NCBI GenBank assembly: GCA_948099385.1
Contig: CANUEZ040000196.1
Location: forward strand, 789,001 to 853,000
Direction of reading: 5' to 3'
Length of the DNA: 64,000 bases
From: Fasciola hepatica
Lineage: Eukaryota; Platyhelminthes; Trematoda; Plagiorchiida; Fasciolidae
The notes beneath the pieces were generated by a model, which had not been told where the DNA came from, searched no databases, and saw only the letters and a list, made by a program, of their open reading frames with translations. Positions within the stretch are counted from its first letter, which is position 1. Every line of letters starts with the position of its first letter. Of this stretch, positions 1 to 14,311 are shown one piece after another. The position numbers and the translations under genes are program-made.

Positions 1-3000
1 TTAGATCAGATCAGATTAGATTTGTATAATATGATTGATCATGCAGCTTGAACGCTCAACTGAGCATTGAAATCCATGGAAGCACTGTACAGCTGTTTCA
101 TCCTCTAATGGACTCGACTCATCAGCAGTGCACATCGACCGAGCAACCACGGGCACTCCAACAACCGGTGAACCATTGTGAATCGAACAACTTAACAACA
201 CAAGGCTAACCGGGATGTCTCTAATTTTTGTTCAACATCTACACTACATGATATAGCACCCTTCCAAAACTCGCTTCAAATGTGAATGGTAAGAACCAGC
301 TTCGCGCACACCGATCCACTCCTATGATGGATGACTTCTCTGTAGGGTCCTGAGTACAACCAACGCATTCCCAAATGAACAACCCAAACAGATTCCTTAC
401 TATGCATGCAATTTATTAGTAGTACGAGATCAGATTAGATCAGATTAGATTAGATTTGTTTAATACGATTGATCATGCAGCTTGAACGCTCAACTGAGCA
501 TTGAAATCCATGGAAGCACTGTACAGCTGTTTCATCCTCTAAAGGACTCGACTCATCAGCAGTGCACATCGACCGAGCCCCCACGGGCACTCCAACAACC
601 GGTGAACCATTATGAATCGAACAACGTAACAACACAAGGCTATCCAGGATGGCTATCAACGCTTTGTTCAACATCTACACTACATGATATAGCACCCTTC
701 CCAAACTCGCTTCAAATTTGAATGGTAAGAACCAGCTTCGCGCACACCGATCGACTCCTATGATGGATGACTTCTCTGTAGGGGCCTAAGTACAACCAAC
801 GCATTCCCAAGTGAACAACCTACACAGCTTCCTTACTATGCATGCAATGGATTAGTAGTACGGGATTAGATCAGATTAGATTAGATTTGTATAATATGAT
901 CGATCATGCAGCTTGAACGCTCAACTGAGCATTGAAATCCATGGAAGCACTGTACAGCTGTTTCATCCTCTAAGGGACTCGACTCATCAGCAGTGCACAT
1001 CGACCGACAAACACACGGGCACTCCAACAACCGGTGAACCATTGTGAATCGAACAACTTAACAACACAAGGCTATCCGGGATGGCTATCAACGCTTTGTT
1101 CAACATCTACACTACATGATATAGCACCCTTCCCAAACTCGCTTCAAATTTGAATGGTAAGAACCAGCTTCGCGCACACCGATCGACTCCTATGATGGAT
1201 GACTTCTCCGTAGGGGCCTAAGTACAACCAACGCATTCCCAAATGAAGAACCCAAACAGATTCCTTACTATGCATGCAATTGATTAGTAGTACGAGATTA
1301 GATCAGATTAGATTAGATTTGTTTAATATGATTGATCATGCAGCTTGAACGCTCAACTGAGCATTGAAATCCGTGGAAGCACTGTACAGCTGTTTCATCC
1401 TCTAAGGGACTCGACTCATCAGCAGTGCACATCGACCGACAAACACACGGGCACTCCAACAACCGGTGAACCATTGTGCATCGAACAACCTAACAACACA
1501 AGGCTATCCGGGATGGCTCTCAAAGTTTTGTTCAATATCTACAGTACATGATATAGCACCCTTCCCAAACTCGCTTCAAATTTGAATGGTAAGAACCAGC
1601 TTCGCGCACACCGATCCACTCCTATGATGGATGACTTCTCTGTAGGGGCCTAAGTACAACCAACGCATTCCCAAATGAAAAACCTACACAGCTTCCTTAC
1701 TATGCATGCAATTGATTTGTAGTACGAGATTAGATTAGATCAGATCAGATTAGATTTGTATAATATGATTGATCATGCAGCTTGAACGCTCAACTGAGCA
1801 TTGAAATCCATGGAAGCACTGTACAGCTGTTTCATCCTCTAATGGACTCGACTCATCAGCAGTGCACATCGACCGAGCAACCACGGGCACTCCAACAACC
1901 GGTGAACCATTGTGAATCGAACAACTTAACAACACAAGGCTAACCGGGATGTCTCTAAGTTTTGTTCAACATCTACACTACATGATATAGCACCCTTCCC
2001 TTACTCGCTTCAAATTTGAATGGTAAGAACCAGCTTCGCGCACACCGATCCACTCCTATGATGGATGACTTCTCTGTACGGGAATAAGTACAACCAACGC
2101 ATTCCCAAATGAACAACCCAAACAGATTCCTTACTATGCATGCAATTGATTAGTAGTACGAGATCAGATTAGATCAGATTAGATTAGATTTGTATAATAC
2201 GATTGATCATGCAGCTTGAACGCTCAACTGAGCATTGAAATCCATGGAAGCACTGTACAGCTGTTTCATCCTCTAAGGGACTCGACTCATCAGCAGTGCA
2301 CATCGACCGAGCCCCCACGGGCACTCCAACAACCGGTGAACCATTATGAATCGAACAACTTAACAACACAAGGCTATCCAGGATGGCTATCAACGCTTTG
2401 TTCAACATCTACACTACATGATATAGCACCCTTCCCAAACTCGCTTCAAATTTGAATGGTAAGAACCAGCTTCGCGCACACCGATCCACTCCTATGATGG
2501 ATGACTTCTCTGTAGGGGCCTAAGTACAACCAACGCATTCCCAAGTGAACAACCTACACAGCTTCCTTACTATGCATGCAATTGATTAGTAGTACGGGAT
2601 TAGATCAGATTAGATTAGATTTGTATAATATGATCGATCATGCAGCTTGAACGCTCAACTGAGCATTGAAATCCATGGAAGCACTGTACAGCTGTTTCAT
2701 CCTCTAAGGGACTCGACTCATCAGCAGTGCACATCGACCGACAAACACACGGGCACTCCAACAACCGGTGAACCATTGTGAATCGAACGACTTAACAACA
2801 CAAGGCTATCCGGGATGGCTATCAACGCTTTGTTCAACATCTACACTACATGATATAGCACCCTTCCCAAACTCGCTTCAAATTTGAATGGTAAGAACCA
2901 GCTTCGCGCACACCGATCGACTCCTATGATGGATGACTTCTCTGTAGGGGCCTAAGTACAACCAACGCATTCCCAAATGAACAACCCAAACAGATTCCTT

Positions 3001-3464
3001 ACTATGCATGCAATTGATTAGTAGTACGAGATTAGATCAGATTAGATTAGATTTGTATAATATGATTGATCATGCAGCTTGAACGCTCAACTGAGCATTG
3101 AAATCCATGGAAGCACTGTACAGCTGTTTCATCCTCTAAGGGACTCGACTCATCAGCAGTGCACATCGACCGACAAACACACGGGCACTCCAACAACCGG
3201 TGAACCATTGTGAATCGAACAACTTAACAACACAAGGCTATCCGGGATGGCTATCAACGCTTTGTTCAACATCTACACTACATGATATAGCACCCTTCCC
3301 AAACTCGCTTCAAATTTGAATGGTAAGAACCAGCTTCGCGCACACCGATCCACTCCTATGATGGATGACTTCTCTGTAGGGGCCTAAGTACAACCAACGC
3401 ATTCCCAAATGAAAAACCTACACAGCTTCCTTACTATGCATGCAATTGATTAGTAGTAAGAGAT
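1..3464 (+). repeat. Tetrameric higher-order repeat, two copies, period 1734 bp
   Basis: Anchors lie at 48, 482, 913, 1345 and again at 1782, 2216, 2647, 3079. The class order is N-P-K-K twice. Rare variants recur exactly 1734 bases apart: CTCTAATGGACTC near 102 and 1836, CTAACCGGGATGTCTCTAA near 207 and 1941, CCATTATGAATCG in the second monomer of each set, and CGGGATTAGATC at about 861 and 2595. The fourth monomers (1345 and 3079) differ at several sites in the middle segment, so the copies are not perfect. The first monomer is cut by the window start. Confidence 0.85.
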
Positions 3465-5210
3465 TAGATTAGATCAGATTAGATTGGATTTGTATAATAT
3501 GATTGATCATGCAGCTTGAACGCTCAACTGAGCATTGAAATCCATGGAAGCACTGTACAGCTGTTTCATCCTCTAAGGAACTCGACTCATCAGCAGTGCA
3601 CATCGACCGACAAACACACGGGCACTCCAACAACCGGTGAACCATTGTGAATCGAACAACCTAACAACACAAGGCTATTCGGGATGGCTATCAACGCTTT
3701 GTTCAACATCTACACTACATGATATAGCACCCTTCCAAAACTCGCTTCAAATTTGAATGGTAAGAACCAGCTTCGCGCACACCGATCCACTCCTATGATG
3801 GATGAATTCTCTGTAGGGGCCTAAGTACAACCAACGCATTCCCAAATGAACAACCTACACAGCTTCCTTACTATGCATGCAATTGATTAGTAGTACGAGA
3901 TTAGATTAGATCAGATCAGATTAGATTTGTATAATATGATTGATCATGCAGCTTGAACGCTCAACTGAACATTGAAATCCATGGAAGCACTGTACAGCTG
4001 TTTCATCCTCTAAGGGACTCGACTCATCAGCAGTGCACATCGATTGAGCCCCCACGGGCACTCCAACAACCGGTGAACCATTGTGAATCGAACAACTTAA
4101 CAACACAAGGCTATCCGGGATGGCTATCAACGCTTTGTTCAACATCTACACTACATGATATAGCACCCTTCCCAAACTCGCTTCAAATTTGAATGGTAAG
4201 AACCAGCTTCGCGCACACCGATCCACTCCTATGATGGATGACTTCTCTGTAGGGGCCTAAGTACAACCAACGCATTCCCAAATGAACAACCTACACAGCT
4301 TCCTTACTATGCATGCAATTGATTAGTAGTACGAGATTAGATCAGATCAGATTAGATTTGTATAATATGATTGATCATGCAGCTTGAACGCTCAACTGAG
4401 CATTGAAATCCATGGAAGCACAGTACAGCTGTTTCATCCTCTAAGGGACTCGACTCATCAGCAGTGCACATCGACCGACAAACACACGGGCACTCCAACA
4501 ACCGGTGAACCGTTGTGAATCGAACAACCTGACAACACAGGGCTATGCGGGATGGCTATCAACGCTTTGTTCAACATCTACACTACATGATATAGCACCC
4601 CTACCAAACTCGCTTCAAATTTGAATGGTAAGAACCAGCTTCGCGCACACCGATCCACTCCTATGATGGATGACTTCTCTGTAGGGGCCTCAGTACAACC
4701 AACGCATTCCCAAATGAACAACCTACACAGCTTCCTTACTATGCATGCAATTGATTAGTAGTACGAGATTAGATTAGATCAGATTAGATTAGATTTGTAT
4801 AATATGATTGATCATGCAGCTTGAACGCTCAACTGAGCATTGAAATCCATGGAAGCACTGTACAGCTGTTTCATCCTCTAAGTGACTCGACTCATCAGCA
4901 GTACACATCGACTGAGCCCCCACGGGCACTCAAACAACCGGTGAACCATTGTGCATCGAACAACCTAACAACACAAGGCTATCCGGGATGGCTATCAACG
5001 CTTTGTTCAACATCTACACTACATGATATAGCACCCTTCCCAAACTCGCTTCAAATTTGAATGGTAAGAACCAGCTTCGCGCGCACCGAACGACTCCTAT
5101 GATGGATGACTTCTCTGTACGGGCCTAAGTACAACCAACGCATTCCCAAATGAATAACCTACACAGCTTCCTTACTATGCATGCAATTGATTTGTAGTAC
5201 GAGATTAGAT
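3465..5210 (+). repeat. Satellite monomers without clear local higher-order period
   Basis: Anchors are at 3516, 3953, 4384 and 4821, with classes K, P, K, P. The alternation suggests a dimer, but I could not find rare markers that repeat between the two pairs. The monomer anchored at 4821 has CTAAGTGACTC and CAGTACACATCG, which I did not see elsewhere. The monomer anchored at 4384 has the unusual GGCTATGCGGG and a GTGAACCGTTG variant. Confidence 0.8.
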
Positions 5211-5267
5211 CAGATTAGAAAAGATTAGATTAGATTAGATTTGTATAATATGATTGATCATGCAGCT
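4822..5267 (+). repeat. Longest anchor-to-anchor step, 446 bp, with expanded pentamer tract
   Basis: The tract from about 5203 to 5240 has an extra interrupted segment containing AGAAAAGATTAG before the usual TTAGA units. The expansion accounts for the full excess over 431 bp. A similar GAAAAGATTA interruption appears in the tracts before the anchors at 27840 and 29145. Confidence 0.8.
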
Positions 5268-8200
5268 TGAACGCTCAACTGAGCATTGAAATGCATGGAA
5301 GCACTGTACAGCTGTTTCATCCTCTAAGGGACTCGACTCATCAGCAGTGCACATCGCCCGAGCCCCCACGGGCACTCCAACAACCGGTGAACCATTGTGA
5401 ATCGAACAACTTAACAACACAAGGCTATCCGGGATGGCTATCCACGCTTTGTTCAACATCTACACTACATGATATAGCACCCTTACCAAACTCGCTTCAA
5501 ATTTGAATGGTAAGAACCAGCTTCGCGCACACCGATCGACTCCTATGATGGATGACTTCTCTGTAGGGGCCTAAGTACAACCAACACATTCCCAAATGAA
5601 CAGCCTACACAGCTTCCTTACTATGCATGCAATGGATTAGTAGTACGAGATTAGATTAGGTTAGATTAGATTTGTATAATATGATTGATCATGCAGCTTG
5701 AACGCTCAACTGAGCATTGAAATCCATGGAAGCACTGTACAGCTGTTTCATCCTCTAAGGGACTCGACTCATCAGCAGTGCACATCGACCGAGCAACCAC
5801 GGGCACTCCAACAACCGGTGAACCATTGTGAATCGAACAACTTAACAACACAAGGCTATCCGGGATGGCTATCAACGCTTTGTTCAACTTCTACACTACA
5901 TGATATAGCACCCTTCCCAAACTCGCTTCAAATTTGAATGGTAAGAACCAGCTTCGCGCACACCGATCCACTCCTATGATGGATGACTTCTCTGTAGGGG
6001 CCTAAGTACAACCAACGCATTCCCAAATGAACAACCTACACAGCTTCCTTACTATGCATGCAATGGATTAGTAGTACGAGATTAGATCAGATTAGATTAG
6101 ATTTGTATAATATGATTGATCATGCAGCTTGAACGCTCAACTGAGCATTGAAATCCATGGAAGCACTGTACAGCTGTTTCATCCTCTGAGGGACTCGACT
6201 CATCAGCAGTGCACATCGACCGAGCAACCACGGCCACTCCAACAACCGGTGAACCATTGTGAATCGAACAACTTAACAACACAAGGCTATCCGGGATGGC
6301 TATCAACGTTTTGTTCAACATCTACACTACATGATATAGCACACTTCCTAAACTCGCTTCAAATTTGAATGGTAATAACCAGCTTCGCGCACACCGATCC
6401 ACTCCTATGATGGATGACTTCTCTGTAGGGGCCTGAGTACAACCAACGCATTCCCAAATGAACAACCTACACAGCTTCCCTACTATGCATGCAATTGATT
6501 AGTAGTACGAGATTAGATTAGATCAGATTAGATTAGATTTGTATAATATGATTGATCATGCAGCTTGAACGCTCAACTGAGCATTGAAATGCATGGAAGC
6601 AGTGTACAGCTGTTTCATCCTCTAAGGGACTCGACTCATCAGCAGTGCACATCGACCGACAAACACACGGGCACTCCAACAACCGGTGAACCCTTGTGAA
6701 TCGATCAAATTAAAAAAACAGGGCTGTCCGGGATGGCTATCAACGCTTTGTTCAACAACTACACTACATCATATATAGCACCCTTCCCAAACTCGCTTCA
6801 AATTTGAATGGTAAGAACCAGCTTCGCGCACACCGATCCACTCCAGTGATGGATGACTTCTCTGTAGGGGCCTAAGTACAACCAACGCATTCCCAAATGA
6901 ACAACCTACACAGCTTCCTTACTATGCATGCAATTGATTAGTAGTACGAGATTAGATCAGATTAGATTAGATTTGTATAATATGATTGATCATGCAGCTT
7001 GAACGCTCAACTGAGCATTGAAATCCATGGAAGCACTGTACAGCTGTTTCATCCTCTAAGGGACTCGACTCATCAGCAGTGCACATCGACCGACAAACAC
7101 ACGGGCACTCCAACAACCGGTGAACCATTGTGAATCGAACAACTTAACAACACAAGGCTATCCGGGATGGCTCTCAACGCTTTGTTCAACATCTACACTA
7201 CATGATATAGCACCCTTCCCAAACTCGCTTCAAATTTGAATGGTAAGAACCAGCTTCGCGCACACCGATCCACTCCTATGATGGATGACTTCTCTGTAGG
7301 GGCCTAAGTACAACCAACGCATTCCCAAATGAACAACCTACACAGCTTCCTTACTATGCATGCAATTGATTAGTAGTACGAGATTAGATCAGATTAGATT
7401 AGATTTGTATAATATGATTGGTCATGCAGCTTGAACGCTCAACTGAGCATTGAAATCCATGGAAGCACTGTACAGCTGTTTCATCCTCTAAGGAACTCGA
7501 CTCATCAGCAGTGCACATCGACCGACAAACACACGGGCACTCCAACAACCGGTGAACCATTGTGAATCGATCAAATTAAAAACACAGGGCTATCCGGGAT
7601 GGCTATCAACGCTTTGTTCAACATCTACACTACATGATATAGCACCCTTCCAAAACTCGCTTCAAATTTGAATGGTAAGAACCAGCTTCGCGCACACCGA
7701 TCGACTCCTATGATGGATGACTTCTCTGTAGGGGCCTAAGTACAACCAACGCATTCCCAAATGAACAACCTACACAGCTTCCTTACTATGCATGCAATTC
7801 ATTAGTAGTAAGAGATTAGATCATATCAGATTAGATTTGTATAATATGATTGATCATGCAGCTTGAACGCTCAACTGAGCATTGAAATCCATGGAAGCAC
7901 TGTACAGCTGTTTCATCCTCTGAGGGACTCGACTCATCAGCAATGCACATCGACCGAGCAACCACGGGCACTCCAACAACCGGTGAACCATTGTGAATCG
8001 AACAACTTAACAACACAAGGCTATCCGGGATGGCTATCAACGCTTTGCTCAACATCTACACTACATGATATAGCACCCTTCCTAAACTCGCTTCAAATTT
8101 GAATGGTAATAACCAGCTTCGCGCACACCGATCCACTCCTATGATGGATGACTTCTCTGTAGGGGCCTGAGTACAACCAACGCATTCCCAAATGAACAAC

Positions 8201-8690
8201 CTACACAGCTTCCTTACTATGCATGCAATGGATTAGTAGTACGAGATTAGATTAGATCAGATTAGATTAGATTTGTATAATATGATTGATCATGCAGCTT
8301 GAACGCTCAACTGAGCATTGAAATGCATGGAAGCACTGTACAGCTGTTTCATCCTCTAAGGGACTCGACTCATCAGCAGTGCACATCGCCCGAGCCCCCA
8401 CGGGCACTCCAACAACCGGTGAACCATTGTGAATCGAACAACTTAACAACACAAGGCTATCCGGGATGGCTATCAACGCTTTGTTCAACATCTACACTAC
8501 ATGATATAGCACCCTTCCCAAACTCGCTTCAAATTTGAATGGTAAGAACCAGCTTCGCGCACACCGATCCACTCCTATGATGGATGACTTCTCTGTAGGG
8601 GCCTAAGTACAACCAACGCATTCCCAAATGAACAACCTACACAGCTTCCTTACTATGCATGCAATTGATTAGTAGTAGGAGATTAGATTA
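5211..8690 (+). repeat. Satellite block with 4-monomer and 7-monomer related copies
   Basis: Anchors are at 5267, 5698, 6129, 6565, 6999, 7431, 7863 and 8299. The 6129 and 7863 monomers share CTCTGAGGGACTC, TTCCTAAACTCGC, GGTAATAACC and GCCTGAGTAC, and are 1734 bp apart. The 5267 and 8299 monomers share GAAATGCATGG and CACATCGCCCGAG, and are 3032 bp apart (seven monomers). The monomer at 6565 has several private changes, including CAGTGTACAGC, CCAGTGATGG and a 2-bp TA insertion (CATCATATATAGC). Confidence 0.82.
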
Positions 8691-11600
8691 GATCAGATTA
8701 GATTAGATTTGTATAATATGATTGATCATGCAGCTTGAACGCTCAACTGAGCATTGAAATGCATGGAAGCACTGTACAGCTGTTTCATCCTCTAAGGGAC
8801 TCGACTCATCAGCAGTGCACATCGACCGAGCAACCACGGGCACTCCAACAACCGGTGAACCAGTGAATCGAACAACCTAACAACACAAGGCTATCCGCGA
8901 TGGCTATCAACGCTTTGTTCAACATCTACACTACATGATATAGCACCCTTCCCAAACTCGCTTCAAATTTGAATGGTAAGAACCAGCTTCGCGCACACCG
9001 ATCGACTCCTATGATTGATGACTTCTCTGTAGGGGCCTAAGTACAACCAACGCATTCCCAAATGAACAACCTACACAGCTTCCTTACTATGCATGCAATT
9101 CATTAGTAGTAAGAGATTAGATCATATCAGATTAGATTTGTATAATATGATTGATCATGCAGCTTGAACGCTCAACTGAGCATTGAAATCCATGGAAGCA
9201 CTGTACAGCTGTTTCATCCTCTAAGGGACTCGACTCATCAGCAGTGCACATCGACCGACAAACACACGGGCACTCCAACAACCGGTGAACCATTGTGAAT
9301 CGAACAACTTAACAACACAAGGCTATCCGGGATGGCTCTCAACGCTTTGTTCAACACCTACACTACATGATATAGCACCCTTCCAAAACTCGCTTCAAAT
9401 TTGAATGGTAAGAACCAGCTTCGCGCACACCGATCCACTCCTATGATGGATGACTTCTCTGTACGGGCCTAGGTACAACAAACGCATTCCCAAATGAACA
9501 ACCTACACAGCTTTCTCACTGTGCATGCAATTGCTAAGTAGTACGAGATTAGATCAGATTAGTTTTGTATAATATGATTGATCATGCAGCTTGAACGCTC
9601 AACTGAGCATTGAAATCCATGGAAGCACTGTACAGCTGTTTCATCCTCTAAGGGACTCGACTCATCAGCAGTGCACATCGACCGACAAACACACGGGCAC
9701 TCCAACAACCGGTGAACCATTGTGAATCGAACAATTTAACAACACAAGGCTATTCGGGATGGCTATCAACGCTTTGTTCAACATCTACACTACATGATAT
9801 AGCACCCTTCCCAAACTCGCTTCAAATTTGAATGGTAAGAACCAGCTTCGCGCACACCGATCCACTCCTATGATGGATGACTTCTCTGTAGGGGCCTCAG
9901 TACAACCAACGCATTCCCAAATGAGCAACCTACACAGCTTTCTCACTGTGCATGCAATTGCTAGGTAGTACGAGATTAGATTAGATCAGATTAGATTAGA
10001 TTTGTATAATATGATTGATCATGCAGCTTGAACGCTCAACTGAGCATTGAAATCCATGGAAGCACTGTACAGCTGTTTCATCCTCCAGGGGACTCGACTC
10101 ATCAGCAGTGCACATCGACCGAGCCCCCACGGGCACTCCAACAACCGGTGAACCATTGTGAATCGAAAAACCTAACAACACAAGGCTATCCGGGATGGCT
10201 ATCAACGCTTTGTTCAACATCTACACTACATGATATAGCACCCTTCCAAAACTCGCTTCAAATTTGAATGGTAAGAACCAGCTTCGCGCACACCGATCCA
10301 CTCCAGTGATGGATGACTTCTCTGTAGGGGCCTAAGTACAACCAACGCATTCCCAAATGAAAAACCCAAACAGATTCCTTACTATGCATGCAATTGAATA
10401 GTAGTACGAGATTAGATTAGATCAGATCAGATTAGATTTGTATAATATGATTGATCATGCAGCTTGAACGCTCAACTGAGCATTGAAATCCATGGAAGCA
10501 CTGTACAGCTGTTTCATCCTCTAAGGGACTCGACTCATCAGCAGTGCACATCGACCGACAAACACACGGGCACTCCAACAACCGGTGAACCATTGTGAAT
10601 CGAACAACTTAACAACACAAGGCTATCCGCGATGGCTATCAACGCTTTGTTCAACATCTACACTACATGATATAGCACCCTTCCCAAACTCGCTTCAAAT
10701 TTGAATGGTAAGAACCAGCTTCGCGCACACCGATCCACTCCTATGATGGATGACTTCTCTGTAGGGGCCTAAGTACAACCAACGCATTCCCAAATGAACA
10801 ACCTACACAGCTTCCTTACTATGCATGCAATCGATTGGTAGTACGAGATTAGATTAGATCAGATTAGATTAGATTTGTATAATATGATTGATCATGCAGC
10901 TTGAACGCTCAACTGAGCATTGAAATCCATGGAAGCACTGTACAGCTGTTTCATCCTCCAGGGGACTCGACTCATCAGCAGTGCACATCGACCGAGCCCC
11001 CACGGCCACTCCAACAACCGGTGAACCATTGTGAATCGAACAGCTTGACAACACAAGGCTATCCGGGATGGCTATCAACGCTTTGTTCAACATCTACACT
11101 ACATGATATAGCACTCTTCCCAAACTCGCTTCAAATTTGAATGGTAAGAACCAGCTTCGCGCACACCGATCCACTCCTATGATGGATGACTTCTCTGTAC
11201 GGGCCTAAGTACAACCAACGCATTCCCAAATGAAAAACCCAAACAGATTCCTTATTATGCATGCAATTGATTAGTAGTACGAGATTAGATCAGATTAGAT
11301 TAGATTTGTATAATATGATTGATCATGCAGCTTGAACGCTCAACTGAGCATTGAAATGGATGGAAGCACTGTACAGCTGTTTCATCCTCTAAGGGACTCG
11401 ACTCATCAGCAGTGCACATCGACCGATCCCCCACGGGCACTCCAACAACCGGTGAACCATTGTGAATCGAACAACCTAACAACACAAGGCTATCCGGGAT
11501 GGCTCTCAACGCTTTGTTCAACATCTACACTACATGATATAGCACCCTTCCAAAACTCACTTCAAATTTGAATGGTAAGAACCAGCTTCGCGCACACCGA

Positions 11601-12140
11601 TCCACTCCAGTGATGGATGACTTCTCTGTAGGGGCCTAAGTACAACCAACGCATTCCCAAATGAACAACCTACACAGCTTCCTTACTATGCATGCAATTG
11701 CAAAGTAGTTCGAGATTAGATCAGATTAGATTTGTATAATATGATTGATCATTCGGCTTGAACGCTCAACTGAGCATTGAAATCCATGGAAGCACTGTAC
11801 AGCTGTTTCATCCTCTAAGGGACTCGACTCATCAGCAGTGCACATCGACCGACAAACACACGGGCACTCCAACAACCGGTGAACCATTGTGAATCGAACA
11901 ACTTAACAACACAAGGCTATCCGGGATCGCTATCAACGCTTTGTTCAACATCTACACGACATGATATAGCACTCTTCCAAAACTCGCTTCAAATTTGAAT
12001 GGTAAGAACCAGCTTCGCGCACACCGATCGACTCCTATGATGGATGACTTCTCTGTAGGGGCCTAAGTACAACCAACGCATTCCCAAATGAACAACCCAA
12101 ACAGATTCCTTACTATGCATGCAATTGAATAGTAGTACGC
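8691..12140 (+). repeat. Satellite mosaic with dimer traces
   Basis: Anchors are at 8735, 9164, 9591, 10028, 10464, 10901, 11332 and 11758. The 10028 and 10901 monomers share the unusual CCTCCAGGGGACTC and lie 873 bp apart, a dimer period. The 9164 and 9591 monomers both end with TTTCTCACTGTGCATGC, a variant seen again in the B-type monomers further right. The monomer at 8735 has a 2-bp shortening, GAACCAGTGAATCG. The tract before 9591 is the short degenerate form AGATCAGATTAGTTTTG. Confidence 0.8.
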
Positions 12141-13012
12141 GATTAGAATAGATCAGATCAGATTAGATTTGTATAATATGATTGATCATGCAGCTTGAAC
12201 GCTCAACTGAGCATTGAAATCCATGGAAGCACTGTACAGCTGTTTCATCCTCTAAGGGACTCGACTCATCAGCAGTGCTCATCGACCGAGCAACCACGGG
12301 CACTCCAACAACCGGTGAACCATTGTGAATCGAACAACTTAACAACACAAGGCTATCCGGGATGGCTATCAACGCTTTGTTCAACATCTACACTACATGA
12401 TATAGCACCCTTCCCAAACTCGCTTCAAATTTGAATGGCAAGAACCAGCTTCGCGCACACCGATCCACTCCTATGATGGATGACATCTCTGTAGGGGCCT
12501 AAGTACAACCAACGCATTCCCAAATGAACAACCTACACAGCTTCCTTATTATGCATGCAATCGATTGGTAGTACGAGATTAGATTAGATCAGATTAGATT
12601 AGATTTGTATAATATGATTGATCATGCAGCTCGAACGCTCAACTGAGCATTGAAATCCATGGAAGCACTGTACAGCTGTTTCATCCTCTAAGGGACTCGA
12701 CTCATCAGCAGTGCACATCGACCGACAAACACACGGGCACTCCAACAACCGATGAACCATTGTGAATCAAACAACTTAACAACACAAGGCTATCCGGGAT
12801 GGCTCTCAACGCTTTGTTCAACATCTACACTACATGATATAGCACTCTTCCCAAACTCGCTTCAAATTTGAATGGTAAGAACCAGCTTCGCGCACACCGA
12901 TCCACTCCTATGATGGATGACTTCTCTGTAGGGGCCTAAGTACAACCAACGCATTCCCAAATGAAAAACCCAAACAGATTCCTTACTATGCATGCAATTG
13001 AATAGTAGTACG

Positions 13013-14311
13013 AGATTAGATTAGATCAGATCAGATTAGATTTGTATAATATGATTGATCATGCAGCTTGAACGCTCAACTGAGCATTGAAATCCATGGA
13101 AGCACTGTACAGCTGTTTCATCCTCTAAGGGACTCGACTCATCAGCAGTGCACATCCACCGAGCAACCACGGCCACTCCAACAACCGGTGAACCATTGTG
13201 AATCGAACAACTTAACAACACAAGGCTATCCGGGATGGCTATCAACGCTTTGTTCAACATCTACACTACATGATATAGCACCTTTCCCAAACTCGCTTCA
13301 AATTTGAATGGTAAGAACCAGCTTCGCGCACACCGATCCACTCCTATGATGGATGACTTCTCTGTAGGGGCCTAAGTACAACCAACGCATTCCTAAATGA
13401 AAAACCCAAACAGATTCCTTACTATGCATGCAATTGATTAGTAGTACGAGATTAGATTAGATTAGATTAGATTAGATTTGTATAATATGATTGATCATGC
13501 AGCTTGAACGCTCAACTGAGCATTGAAATCCATGGAAGCACTGTACAGCTGTTTCATCCTCTAAGGGACTCGACTCATCAGCAGTGCACATCGACCGAGC
13601 CCCCACGGCCACTCCAACAACCGGTGAACCATTGTGAATCGAACAACTTAACAACACAAGGCTATCCGGGATGGCTATCAACGCTTTGTTCAACATCTAC
13701 ACTACATGATATAGCACCCTTCCCAAACTCGCTTTAAATTTGAATGGTAAGAACCAGCTTCGCGCACACCGATCCACTCCAGTGATGGATGACTTCTCTG
13801 TACGGGCCTAAGAACAACCAACGCATTCCCAAATGAACAACCTACACAGCTTTCTCACTGTGCATGCAATTGATTAGTAGTACGAGATTAGATCAGATTA
13901 GATTTGTATAATATGATTGATCATGCAATTTGAACGCTCAACTGAGCATTGAAATCCAAGGAAGCACTGTACAGCTGTTTCATCCTCTAAGGGACTCGAC
14001 TCATCAGCAGTGCACATCGACCGACAAACACACGGGCACTCCAACAACCGGTGAACCATTGTGAATCGAACAACTTAACAACACAAGGCTATCCGGGATG
14101 GCTCTCAACGCTTTGTTCAACATCTACACTACATGATATAGCACCCTTCCCAAACTCGCTTCAAATTTGAATGGTAAGAACCAGCTTCGCGCACACCGAT
14201 CCACTCCTATGATGGATGACTTCTCTGTAGGGGCCTAAGTACAACCAACGCATTCCCAAATGAAAAACCCAAACAGATTCCTTACTATGCATGCAATTGA
14301 ATAGTAGTACG
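13013..14311 (+). repeat. A-B-C trimer, first copy
   Basis: Three monomers, 1299 bp, almost identical to 15175-16473 at an offset of 2162 bp. Shared rare markers are CATCCACCGAGCAACCACG and ATTCCTAAATG in A, CGCTTTAAATTTG and CCTAAGAACAACC in B, and ATGCAATTTGAACG and CCAAGGAAGC in C. I noticed no difference in A and B. Near the end of C this copy has AAAACCCAAACAG where the other has AAAACCAAAACAG. Confidence 0.9.

Noticed and set aside
450..721. Recurrent 60-93 codon open frames on both strands, once per monomer
   Set aside because: They repeat with the satellite period, overlap each other on opposite strands, and the plus-strand ones start at TTG, not ATG. The 1-bp class-site difference breaks them in about 60% of monomers. 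There is no recognisable domain. Periodic sequence explains them without coding.
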